Origin: Gammaproteobacteria bacterium
GTDB lineage: Bacteria; Pseudomonadota; Gammaproteobacteria; QOAV01
Direction of reading: 5' to 3'
Length of the DNA stretch: 15,723 nucleotides
Assembly (NCBI GenBank): GCA_027067235.1
Contig: JALXFQ010000287.1
Location: forward strand, 1-15,723
Shown: positions 6,641 through 14,122 of the stretch, piece after piece
How the letters are laid out: every line of letters starts with the position of its first letter
Numbering within the stretch: the first letter of the stretch is position 1
Notes under the pieces: generated by a model
Told to the model about the DNA's origin: nothing
What the model saw: the letters and a program-made list of their open reading frames with translations, nothing else
Databases searched by the model: none
Translations under genes and position numbers: made by a program

Positions 6641-6680
6641 AATACCCATAAAGGGGATTATAGTACCCGTACTGGGTATT
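6641..6680 (-). promoter_or_regulatory. Promoter and palindromic operator of the HTH-nucleotidyltransferase gene
   Basis: A perfect minus-strand TATAAT lies at 6662-6657. It is enclosed by an 8-base inverted repeat, AATACCCA (6641-6648) and TGGGTATT (6673-6680). A tighter TACCC/GGGTA symmetry lies just upstream of the -10. No good -35 box is seen. The layout suits repression by the winged-helix domain of the gene's own product. Confidence 0.55.
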
Positions 6681-6690
6681 TTCGACAACT

Positions 6691-6726
6691 AAATTAAATG
6701 ACGTGCCCCCGAACTCGCCCCGAACC
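6691..6726. repeat. Diverged third copy of the tandem repeat unit
   Basis: This stretch (AAATTAAATGACGTGCCCCC, then GAACTCGCCCCGAACC) matches the block at 5831-5891 with a few changes and in the same orientation. The two copies bracket the nucleotidyltransferase gene and the HEPN stump, about 800 bases apart. Confidence 0.7.
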
Positions 6727-6743
6727 CTCACACTCTCTGAACA

Positions 6744-6749
6744 TATAAT
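6744..6749 (+). promoter_or_regulatory. -10 box candidate for the 59-residue protein gene
   Basis: TATAAT at 6744-6749 would start transcription near 6756, 25 bases before the ATG at 6781. No convincing -35 box is seen. A second TATACT at 6768-6773 is too close to the ATG. Confidence 0.35.
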
Positions 6750-6780
6750 AAGCAGCCCAAAACAGGCTATACTGGAGCTT

Positions 6781-6960
6781 ATGAAAACCAAGTCTCTCGC
6801 CACTAATAACCGCTATCTCAAGCATGCCCGAAGCAGCAAAATGATCGCTCGCAACCTGGCTTCTTCCACGGCTGTCGAAACCTGCAAGAGCTCATCCATC
6901 TATGTTGAACGCTATACGGCCGCAAAAACCGCTAAACGCCATCCTCCAAAGCCTGCTTGA
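6781..6960 (+). CDS. Small basic protein with a Fic-inhibitory-like S-x-x-x-E motif
   Basis: The gene encodes 59 residues beginning MKTKSLATNNRYLKHARSSK. GGAG lies 3 bases before the ATG, and a -10 candidate lies further up. I recall small unannotated proteins with the pattern N-x-YL, a basic helix, then SS-x-A-x-E, to which this one (NNRYLKHARS, NLASSTAVET) conforms. That S/T-x-x-x-E pattern resembles the inhibitory helix of Fic-protein antitoxins such as VbhA. There, however, the residue after the glutamate is normally glycine or asparagine; here it is threonine. No Fic (HPFxxGNGR) gene is in the window. The protein is lysine-rich at its end and has no membrane segment. The frame opens 78 bases earlier, inside the repeat; those residues look unlike a protein. 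Function is not established. Confidence 0.55.
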   Translation: MKTKSLATNNRYLKHARSSKMIARNLASSTAVETCKSSSIYVERYTAAKTAKRHPPKPA

Positions 6961-7025
6961 GCGAAAACGCCAGAACCTGAGAGAAAACCCATGTCATTGG
7001 CCCGTAGTCAAGAGAGTGGCTAACA

Positions 7026-7054
7026 TTCCGTGAATGACGATTATTGTCATGGAA
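7026..7054. repeat. Imperfect inverted repeat beyond the hsdR stop codon
   Basis: TTCC (7026-7029) and ATGAC (7034-7038) pair with GTCAT (7046-7050) and GGAA (7051-7054), with 4 unpaired bases on one arm and a 7-base loop. It lies 10 bases past the hsdR stop. There is no T run on the minus strand, so termination is uncertain. Confidence 0.35.
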
Positions 7055-7063
7055 CCCTCTCCT

Positions 7064-10000
7064 CTATGCGGACCAACTATTAGACAACACCTCAGCCTGC
7101 TTCAGAACGAGTTCAACCGCTTCATCTGCCTTATCGGGCGGGTATTTGTAACGCCGCAACAGCACCCGGATGATATTTCTGATCCTGGCTCGGACGCTGT
7201 CCCTCACTTGCCAGTCCACCGTGGTGCTTTTGCGGAGTTTCTCGGTCAATTCATGGGCAATTTTTTTCAGAATATCATCGCCAAGCTCCCTCACCGCGCT
7301 TTCGTTGTTCGCCAGAGCATCGTAAAACGCCAGTTCATCAGGGTTTAAGCCAAGCGCTTCTTCCCGCTTCATGGCTTCCTGGAAATCCTTCGCCATTTTG
7401 ATCAGCTCTTCGATCACCTGGGCGGTTTCGATGGCACGGTTATGGTATTTACGCAAAGTTTCCAGCAGGCGGTCGCCGTATTTCTTTTCCTGGACGACGT
7501 TATTGCGCGTCCGCGAACGCACTTCATCGCGCAACAGCTTCTCCAGCAACTCTACAGCCAGATTCTGGCTCGGCATATTGCGGACTTCTTCGAGGAATTC
7601 ATCGGAAAGTAAACCGATGTTGGGCTTATCCAGCCCGGCCAGTTCGAAGATGTCTTCCACGCCTTCTGAAACGACAGCATTATCGAGAATCTGCTTAAGC
7701 GCGGAGTTTTTCTCTTCCTCGGTGCGTTTTTTGTCGACCGTGGTCGATTTGATAATCGCGGCCTTGATTGCCGAGAAGAAGGCTATCTCCTTGCGCAGTG
7801 ATTTAGCCTCATCCAGCGTACCACACAGTGAAAATGCCTTGGTTATAGCTAATACATTATCCAGAAACCGTTTCTTGCCATCTTCCAGTCCCAGCACATG
7901 GTTGGCCGCAGGCACCAGCAGCGCGGTCGCTTTGGTTTCATACTCGCTATAGTCAAAGCCCTGCATCATGCCGCGCACGACATCAAGTTTCTCAAGCAAC
8001 ACTGATAAGGCTTCTTCCGCAAAGTTGGTGGGCCGTCCCTTGCCTTTGGAATCAGTGTAGGTTTTCAGGGCATGTTTCAGCTCGTTGCCGATGCCGATAT
8101 AGTCCACCACCAGACCACCGGGTTTGTCCTTGAACACCCGGTTTACGCGAGCGATGGCTTGCATCAGGTTATGGCCGCGCATGGGTTTATCGACATACAT
8201 GGTATGCACACAGGGCGCATCAAAGCCTGTCAGCCACATATCGCGCACAATCACCAGCTTCAGCGGGTCGGACGGGTCTTTGAAACGTTTTTCCAGAACC
8301 TTTTTCTGGGCCTTGCTATACAGATGAGGCTGCAGGCTCGGCTTGTCGGATGCGCTGCCGGTCATGACGACACGCACCGCGCCATCGTCAGGATTGTAAT
8401 AACCCTCCCCGTCGTTATTGCTTCCCCCCTTGCTGATGGTCGTACCCGCCCACTCAGGGCGCAGGGCGATGATGGCGTCAAACATCTGCGCGCAAATATC
8501 CCGGCTCATGCACACCACCATGGCCTTGCCGTCGATAGTCGCAGTGCGTTCTTCAAAATGGCTGACCAAATCTTCGGCAACTTCCTGTATGCGCGCCTCG
8601 GCGCCCACCAGCTTTTCCAGCGCCGCCCATTTGCCCTTGGTGCGCTCACGGCTGCTGACATCCTCCTCGTCCTCGACCACCTCCTCCACTTCTTCGTTGA
8701 GCTTCTCAATCTCGGCCTGGTTGATATCCAGCTTGGCCAAACGGCTTTCATAATAGATGGGCACGGTCGCGCCATCGTCCACTGCATCCTGAATGTCATA
8801 GATGCTGACATAATCGCCAAACACCGCTTGGGTGTCCTTGTCTTCGCTGGCAATCGGCGTGCCGGTAAAACCAATGAACGAAGCATTGGGCAAGGCGTCG
8901 CGCAGGTGCTTGGCATAGCCGAACTTGTATTTGCCGGTCTTCTGATCCAGCACCGCCTTCAGGCCGTACTGGCTGCGGTGCGCCTCGTCCGAAATCACCA
9001 CGATATTGCTGCGCTTGCTCAATACCGGGTGTGACCCTTCTTTCTCCAGCAGGGAAAATTTCTGCACGGTGGTAAAGATAATCCCGCCCGACTGCCGCGC
9101 CAGTAACAGTTCGCGTAATTCTTCCCGGCTATCCGCCTGCTGCGGCGACTGCTTCAACAGATCCTTGGCGGCGGAAAAGGTCTGGAACAACTGCCCGTCC
9201 AGGTCGGTGCGATCAGTCACCACCACCAGAGTCGGATTATTCATCTCCGGCTGCTGCAACAGCTTACCGGCATAACAGGCCATGGAAATACTCTTGCCCG
9301 AACCCTGGGTATGCCACACCACACCGGCCTTGCGCGAACCGGGCACCACTTCCTTGCCATAGTTTGCCCTGTCCTCAGCCTGCGTATCGTGTTCAGGCGC
9401 TTGCGCGGCAATCACCGTCACCCGCACCGCCTCGCGTACGGCGTGGAACTGGTGATACCCGGCGATTTTCTTGATGATGTTGTCGCCGTCCTGCTCAAAC
9501 AGCACGAAATAGCGGATATAATCGAGAAACAGTTCCCGGTCAAAAAAGCCTCTCACCACCTTTTCCAACTCATATTCCAGCAACGGCTTGTCGTTCTCGT
9601 CCCGGATCGTGCGCCAGGGCATGAAGCGCTCTTTATGGGCAGTCAGCGAACCGACGCGCGCGGTAATGCCATCCGAAACCACCAGCGCCTCGTTAAACAC
9701 AAACAAATCCGGAATTTCTTCCTTGTAGGTCTGTAACTGGTTATAGGCATCCCACACATCGGCATTTTCATCCGCCGGGTTTTTCAGCTCGATCACCGCC
9801 AGCGGCAGACCATTGACAAACACTACCACATCCGGGCGGCGGTTCATCTTGCCGCCCTGTACGGTGAACTGGTTCACCACCAGAAACTGGTTGTTGCCGG
9901 GGTTCTGGAAATCAATCAACTGTACGTGATCAGTTTGTTTTCCAGCATCGCCGTACTCCCTCTCCCCCTGGGAGAGGGCCGGGGTGAGGGTGTTTGAGGG

Positions 10001-10300
10001 TGTATATTCAACTTTGACGCCATCAATCAACAACCGATGAAACGCGCGGTTGTTCTGAATCAACGAGGGATGATCGGGCTTGGAAATGGTGTGCGCGGCT
10101 TCTTCAAGGGCGCTTTGGGGGATTTGTGGATTGATACGCTGTAATGAACCTAGCAACCGGTCAAAAAGTACTACCTGCTGATAATCGTCCCTTTCCGGGT
10201 AGTCACCATCATAGGCAATATCAAGGCCATGCTGAATCTCATAACCAGTTTGCTCAAACCAGGCCAAGCAGGTTTTTTCTAAAAGCTCCTCTGATATCAT
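7064..10300 (-). CDS. hsdR: Type I restriction enzyme R subunit (ATP-dependent translocase and endonuclease)
   Basis: The product has 1078 residues, normal for HsdR. HsdR joins the HsdM2-S complex, translocates unmethylated DNA using ATP, and cuts it. The nuclease domain shows P156-D157 and E171-x-K173 (IELKN). The translocase shows Walker A TQGSGKS with K336, the DEAH box at 438-441, FTGTPI, and motif VI QAIARVNRVF. A helical C-terminal region follows (roughly 800-1078). The ATG overlaps the stop of the upstream Abi-like gene by one base (TAATG), and GAGGTGG lies 8-9 bases before it, so translation is probably coupled. Residues 100-116 are encoded by a 51-base palindromic repeat insertion that keeps the frame. 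No stop or frameshift is seen, so the gene appears functional. Confidence 0.96.
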   Translation of the reverse strand: MISEELLEKTCLAWFEQTGYEIQHGLDIAYDGDYPERDDYQQVVLFDRLLGSLQRINPQIPQSALEEAAHTISKPDHPSLIQNNRAFHRLLIDGVKVEYTPSNTLTPALSQGEREYGDAGKQTDHVQLIDFQNPGNNQFLVVNQFTVQGGKMNRRPDVVVFVNGLPLAVIELKNPADENADVWDAYNQLQTYKEEIPDLFVFNEALVVSDGITARVGSLTAHKERFMPWRTIRDENDKPLLEYELEKVVRGFFDRELFLDYIRYFVLFEQDGDNIIKKIAGYHQFHAVREAVRVTVIAAQAPEHDTQAEDRANYGKEVVPGSRKAGVVWHTQGSGKSISMACYAGKLLQQPEMNNPTLVVVTDRTDLDGQLFQTFSAAKDLLKQSPQQADSREELRELLLARQSGGIIFTTVQKFSLLEKEGSHPVLSKRSNIVVISDEAHRSQYGLKAVLDQKTGKYKFGYAKHLRDALPNASFIGFTGTPIASEDKDTQAVFGDYVSIYDIQDAVDDGATVPIYYESRLAKLDINQAEIEKLNEEVEEVVEDEEDVSSRERTKGKWAALEKLVGAEARIQEVAEDLVSHFEERTATIDGKAMVVCMSRDICAQMFDAIIALRPEWAGTTISKGGSNNDGEGYYNPDDGAVRVVMTGSASDKPSLQPHLYSKAQKKVLEKRFKDPSDPLKLVIVRDMWLTGFDAPCVHTMYVDKPMRGHNLMQAIARVNRVFKDKPGGLVVDYIGIGNELKHALKTYTDSKGKGRPTNFAEEALSVLLEKLDVVRGMMQGFDYSEYETKATALLVPAANHVLGLEDGKKRFLDNVLAITKAFSLCGTLDEAKSLRKEIAFFSAIKAAIIKSTTVDKKRTEEEKNSALKQILDNAVVSEGVEDIFELAGLDKPNIGLLSDEFLEEVRNMPSQNLAVELLEKLLRDEVRSRTRNNVVQEKKYGDRLLETLRKYHNRAIETAQVIEELIKMAKDFQEAMKREEALGLNPDELAFYDALANNESAVRELGDDILKKIAHELTEKLRKSTTVDWQVRDSVRARIRNIIRVLLRRYKYPPDKADEAVELVLKQAEVLSNSWSA
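9953..10003 (-). repeat. Dispersed palindromic repeat inserted in frame within hsdR
   Basis: This 51-base segment encodes TPSNTLTPALSQGEREY, residues 100-116 of HsdR. Its core is a perfect inverted repeat, CCCTCTCCC (9958-9966) and GGGAGAGGG (9970-9978). That is the well-known proteobacterial intergenic element whose translation reads LTPALSQGERE. Removing it would join VKVEY directly to GDAGKQ, which restores ordinary HsdR sequence. The codons on each side both read EY, which suggests a short duplication. TGAGGGTG is also repeated directly at one end. Confidence 0.8.
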
Positions 10301-10977
10301 TAGGCAGCCACCTCTTCTTTTTGCTCTTTATACTCCCCAAGAGCTATTTCATACTTTTCTTTATTTACTTGGTATAGAATTTCCGCGCACCAGTAATCGT
10401 CCTCATAAATTTCCAACTTTCCAAACTCTTCATTTAAATATTCATTGAACTCTTCATTGTCTTGATAGGCTATTTCATGTTTTAATATTTTATGATTTAT
10501 GTAGAGTTCATAAATAAACCCAATTATCGCATCCGTCTGTTTGGCAACGAACTCAGCGTAGGATAAATCTAATCGCGTGTGCGTACTGGACTTACCATGC
10601 GCAAGTGGACAAAAGTCATTCCTCAACTCTCCAATTGCTTGTGCTGCAATTTCGAAACTTCGTGCAAAACCCGTAATCAATTTCTTGAACGCTTCTCGCG
10701 CCTTCTTTTCATTCTCGACACCTTTTGCTACATCCAAAGCCTGTATGGCGTTTTTTGCCAGCCATCCCATTTTCGAATCTACTGCATATGGGACCGATTT
10801 TTCATCAAGTATCGATTTACAAATACCTTCTACTATGGCTTTACAGTGACCGACAACTAGACCTGACTCTCCATCAGAATAGGCTGATTCAACCGCCGAA
10901 ACCGTTGCCCGAATACGAAATCTATCACCAGATGCCTCTATTGAGGTCCATGTACTATGCAGGAGTCTATCAGTCAT
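10300..10977 (-). CDS. Abortive-infection-like (Abi_C/HEPN-type) protein inside the hsd operon
   Basis: The product has 225 residues. The middle, AIGELRNDFCPLAHGK, resembles the LRN...HG signature of the abortive infection C-terminal domain (Abi_C), a HEPN-like fold. The pair R119 and H127 is the candidate RNase centre, but seven residues lie between them rather than the usual four to six. The N-terminal part is helical (VVGHCKAIVEGICKSILDEK), also as in Abi_C proteins. The last 60 residues are very acidic and aromatic, and unlike anything I recognise. It lies 11 bases after hsdS, and its TAA overlaps the hsdR ATG, so it is part of the operon. It is more AT-rich than hsdM or hsdR. A second anti-phage layer tied to the RM system is plausible but unproven. 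Confidence 0.6.
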   Translation of the reverse strand: MTDRLLHSTWTSIEASGDRFRIRATVSAVESAYSDGESGLVVGHCKAIVEGICKSILDEKSVPYAVDSKMGWLAKNAIQALDVAKGVENEKKAREAFKKLITGFARSFEIAAQAIGELRNDFCPLAHGKSSTHTRLDLSYAEFVAKQTDAIIGFIYELYINHKILKHEIAYQDNEEFNEYLNEEFGKLEIYEDDYWCAEILYQVNKEKYEIALGEYKEQKEEVAA

Positions 10978-10988
10978 CGATCATATCG

Positions 10989-12323
10989 CTATGTGGTTGA
11001 AAGCACACCAGACAGTAGTTTTGGTAGCAACGAATCGCGCGCTTCCGAGAGGGTTGTCACTTCTTCTGCGTTGACCTTATATGCCTCAAACAATTTAGAT
11101 GCGACCTTGCTGAACTCCTCATGAATCCTGTCTGTCGCGTACAAAAATGGCATCGATTTCATGTTTTTTTGGTTTATTTTCAGCTGTACCGCACCCGTAA
11201 CATATGGAGAAATTACGGTGTCTTTCAGGAAAAGTAGAATGTTCTCATCTGAAACAGAGCCAACACCTTTAAGAATATGTGCGTGATTATTTACCCAAAA
11301 CTTACCCCAGACGTATTGAATCGTTGGATACCCATCACGATCCATAACAGATCCATCTTCAGCCATTAATACGTATGTTCCGTCAAACAGATAGTCGTCA
11401 ACATAATCCATCACCGATGTTGCACCATAATATCGATACTTACCCTTACGTTCTTCTCGCTGCCTCTTTGAGAGCGGTATTCGCTTTGAGTCAAGTATCT
11501 CAATAACATCTCCAAACTCCTTCCATTCCCACCCCTTCGGTATCGAGCCAAGTTCTGTGTCTTCGAGTTCGTCGGGGAACAGGGCGGCGGCGGTGATAAG
11601 TTGTTGGCGTTGTTCGGGGGGGCAGGTTTGCAGCCATGTGTCGAGTTCGGTGTCGGTTTTTCCGCTGATGGCGCACATGGCGGCGCGTTCGGGGTCCTGG
11701 CCGTTTTGTTTGGCGTGGATTTTGGCTTTGACGGGTTCAAAGTCGACGAACCAGGATTTGAAGATGGCCTGGGCGATATGTTCGAGGGTTTGGTTGATTT
11801 GGCGGTTGAGTTCGATTTTCTTACAAAACTCGAAATATGTGTCGCCGACTTGTTTTTGATATTCGAAGTCTTCTGGAATATCCAAGTACAAATTACCAAA
11901 GTCTCCTTTTTTGAAATGCGGTATCAATGTACCAACATGCATGTTTAAGATTTTCTGCTGAGTTTGATTCGACCGTAAAAGTGCAAACAAGTATTTAGGG
12001 TAAACTTTTGTCTCATCAGCACGAATCGCCACCATGTCCTGTGCAATACAAAAATTGACAGGATCAGGCACCCAGGCAACTCTTCCTGGTGAGCCTTTGC
12101 ACACGAAAATCATGTCACCTGATTCGGGATGTCCCCTGAACCAATTTTCGTATGTGTCATTGTCTACATACCGAACTTTTTCAAAGACCGGAAATAGCGC
12201 ATCATTCTTTATGCAGTTAGTTGCGATTAATGGCAATCCAGAATCTGAAGTCGGACAGGTCTTCCCCCTGTTATCAACTATATTCACTAGCAGGTCTTTG
12301 AAAGAGTGCTCCTTAAATTTCAT
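10989..12323 (-). CDS. hsdS: Type I restriction-modification specificity subunit
   Basis: The product has 444 residues and two target recognition domains. Residues 1-170 form the first, and about 262-420 the second. Between them lies the conserved spacer helix region, NRQINQTLEHIAQAIFKSWF (173-192). The end, TLSEARDSLLPKLLSGVLS, is the matching distal conserved helix. HsdS picks the split DNA target and holds two HsdM. The first eleven bases overlap the end of hsdM, so translation is likely coupled. Both recognition domains are visibly AT-rich, while the core at 11537-11810 is GC-rich like hsdM, the usual mark of recognition-domain exchange. The core also contains a lengthened segment (about 200-260) rich in A, Q, P and E. 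The target sequence cannot be read from the protein. Confidence 0.94.
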   Translation of the reverse strand: MKFKEHSFKDLLVNIVDNRGKTCPTSDSGLPLIATNCIKNDALFPVFEKVRYVDNDTYENWFRGHPESGDMIFVCKGSPGRVAWVPDPVNFCIAQDMVAIRADETKVYPKYLFALLRSNQTQQKILNMHVGTLIPHFKKGDFGNLYLDIPEDFEYQKQVGDTYFEFCKKIELNRQINQTLEHIAQAIFKSWFVDFEPVKAKIHAKQNGQDPERAAMCAISGKTDTELDTWLQTCPPEQRQQLITAAALFPDELEDTELGSIPKGWEWKEFGDVIEILDSKRIPLSKRQREERKGKYRYYGATSVMDYVDDYLFDGTYVLMAEDGSVMDRDGYPTIQYVWGKFWVNNHAHILKGVGSVSDENILLFLKDTVISPYVTGAVQLKINQKNMKSMPFLYATDRIHEEFSKVASKLFEAYKVNAEEVTTLSEARDSLLPKLLSGVLSTT

Positions 12324-14022
12324 AACCTAAACCAGCCAAATTCTTTTTAATCTCTTTTTCCAGCTTGTCGCTTTGTTCAAACTGTTCTTTCAGTTGCGCG
12401 GTGAGGCGCGCCATTTTTTCGGCGAAGGGTTCGCCATCGTCTTCCTCTGCGGTCGCGCCGACGTAGCGGCCGGGGGTGAGGACGTAGTCGTGCTGTTTGA
12501 TTTCTTCCAGTGTTGCGCTTTTGCAGAAGCCAGGGATGTCTTCGTATAGATAATCGGGGTTTGGATCAATGATTGCGCGTACATCTTTTCCCACATCAAC
12601 ATCGCCATAGTCCATTTTCCACGCAAGATAAGTGCCTGTGATTTTTTCGATGTCTTCAGGCGAAAAGTCTCTTAAAACCCTGTCTTTCATGTAACCGGTG
12701 TGGCGCGCATCAATAAACAATACTTCACCTTTGCGATCACGGTAAGCGCCCACACCTGTGCCATCAGGACGCGCTTTTTTGTTTTTGGTCAAAAACCAGA
12801 TGCAGGCGGGGATTTGGGTGTTGGTGAACAGTTGACCGGGCAGCGCGACCATGCATTCGACGAGGTCGTTTTTGAGCAGGTTTTTGCGGATTTCGCCTTC
12901 GTTTTTGGTGTTGGAGCTCATGGAGCCGTTGGCTAGCAACAGCGCCATGCTGCCATTGGGCGCGAGGTGGTAGAGCATGTGCTGCAGCCAGGCGAAGTTG
13001 GCGTTGTTTTTTGGCGGAGTGCCGTATTGCCAGCGGGGGTCGCCTTCGAGTTTGGCGTCCCACCATTCTTTCATGTTGAACGGCGGGTTGGCCATGACGT
13101 AGTCGGCGCGCAGGTCGGGGTGTTTGTCGTTGGTGAAGCTGTTGGCCGGTTCCTTGCCGAAGTTGAAGTCGATGCCGCGGATGGCCATGTTCATGGCGGC
13201 CAGTCGCCAGGTGGTGGGGTTGGACTCTTGCCCGTAGACAGAAATGTTGCCGAGTTTGCCCTGGTGTTCTTCAATGAAGCTTTCGCTTTGCACGAAGAAG
13301 CCGCCGGAACCCATGGCGGGGTCGTAGACGCGGCCTCTGAAGGGTTGCAGCATTTCGACGATGAGGCTGACGATGGCCTTGGGGGTGTAATACTGCCCGC
13401 CCTTTTTGCCTTCGGCCAGCGCGAACTGGCCGAGGAAGTATTCGTAGACGTGGCCGAGGATGTCCTTGGCGCCGAGGCTTTCATGGTGGAACGGAATGGT
13501 GGCGACAAGGTCGATGAGTTCACCGAGTTTGGCGGCGTCGAGTTGCAGGCTGGCGTAGGTTTTGTTGAGCACGCCTTTGAGTTTGGGGTTTTCTTTTTCG
13601 ATGGCGTCGAGGGCGTCGTCGATGAGGCGGCCTACCGAGGTGATCTTGTATTTCGCGGTCTTGCCGTTTTTGATTTCAATTTCAGTGCCGATGGGCAGCT
13701 TGGCGTTGTCTTGCAGGGTGTTCCAGCGCGCCAGCTCGGGAACCCAGAAGACATTTTTCTCGGTGTAGTAGTCGCGGACTTCCAGTTCTTCGGCGATCAG
13801 CTCTTCGTCATCGCCTAGGTAGTAATCGTGGTTTTCGTCGCGGAAGTGGCCTTCCAGTTCCTTGCGGCGCTCTTCGAAGGCGTCGCTGACGTATTTGACG
13901 AAAATGAGGCCGAGAACCGCGTGTTTGTAAACAGCGGCATCGAGGTTGGAGCGCAGCTTGTCGGCGGATGACCAGAGTTTCTTGTCCAGGTCGTTGAGGA
14001 ATTGTTGTTCGGATTGAGCCAT
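12313..14022 (-). CDS. hsdM: Type I restriction-modification DNA methyltransferase subunit
   Basis: The product has 569 residues. An N-terminal helical HsdM_N domain (residues 5-170) is followed by the N6-adenine methyltransferase domain. The cofactor-binding motif is D234-PAMGSGGFF, and the catalytic motif is N312-PPF. HsdM methylates adenine within the site chosen by HsdS to protect host DNA. The start MAQSEQQFLNDLDKKLW matches the family. AAGGA lies about 10 bases before the ATG, a slightly long spacing. The gene overlaps hsdS by 11 bases and is the first hsd gene of the operon. It lies 100 bases after the metallopeptidase gene. I see no clear promoter in that gap, so either a weak one exists there or transcription enters from upstream. 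Confidence 0.96.
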   Translation of the reverse strand: MAQSEQQFLNDLDKKLWSSADKLRSNLDAAVYKHAVLGLIFVKYVSDAFEERRKELEGHFRDENHDYYLGDDEELIAEELEVRDYYTEKNVFWVPELARWNTLQDNAKLPIGTEIEIKNGKTAKYKITSVGRLIDDALDAIEKENPKLKGVLNKTYASLQLDAAKLGELIDLVATIPFHHESLGAKDILGHVYEYFLGQFALAEGKKGGQYYTPKAIVSLIVEMLQPFRGRVYDPAMGSGGFFVQSESFIEEHQGKLGNISVYGQESNPTTWRLAAMNMAIRGIDFNFGKEPANSFTNDKHPDLRADYVMANPPFNMKEWWDAKLEGDPRWQYGTPPKNNANFAWLQHMLYHLAPNGSMALLLANGSMSSNTKNEGEIRKNLLKNDLVECMVALPGQLFTNTQIPACIWFLTKNKKARPDGTGVGAYRDRKGEVLFIDARHTGYMKDRVLRDFSPEDIEKITGTYLAWKMDYGDVDVGKDVRAIIDPNPDYLYEDIPGFCKSATLEEIKQHDYVLTPGRYVGATAEEDDGEPFAEKMARLTAQLKEQFEQSDKLEKEIKKNLAGLGYEI

Positions 14023-14122
14023 ATCATGTCATTCCTTCGCTTGAAGATTGGCGAAAATTTGATTTTCCTGAACCGCCGCTATGGTATTGAATAGCCGCCG
14101 TTGTGTCACTTTGTAATCGGGA

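Noticed and set aside
8072..9034. 320-residue plus-strand frame opposite hsdR
   Set aside because: Antisense to the HsdR translocase motifs, with low-complexity composition and no recognisable family.
12967..13818. 283-residue plus-strand frame opposite hsdM
   Set aside because: Antisense to the methyltransferase motifs and made mostly of G, V, F, E and D, as expected for a shadow of a conserved gene.
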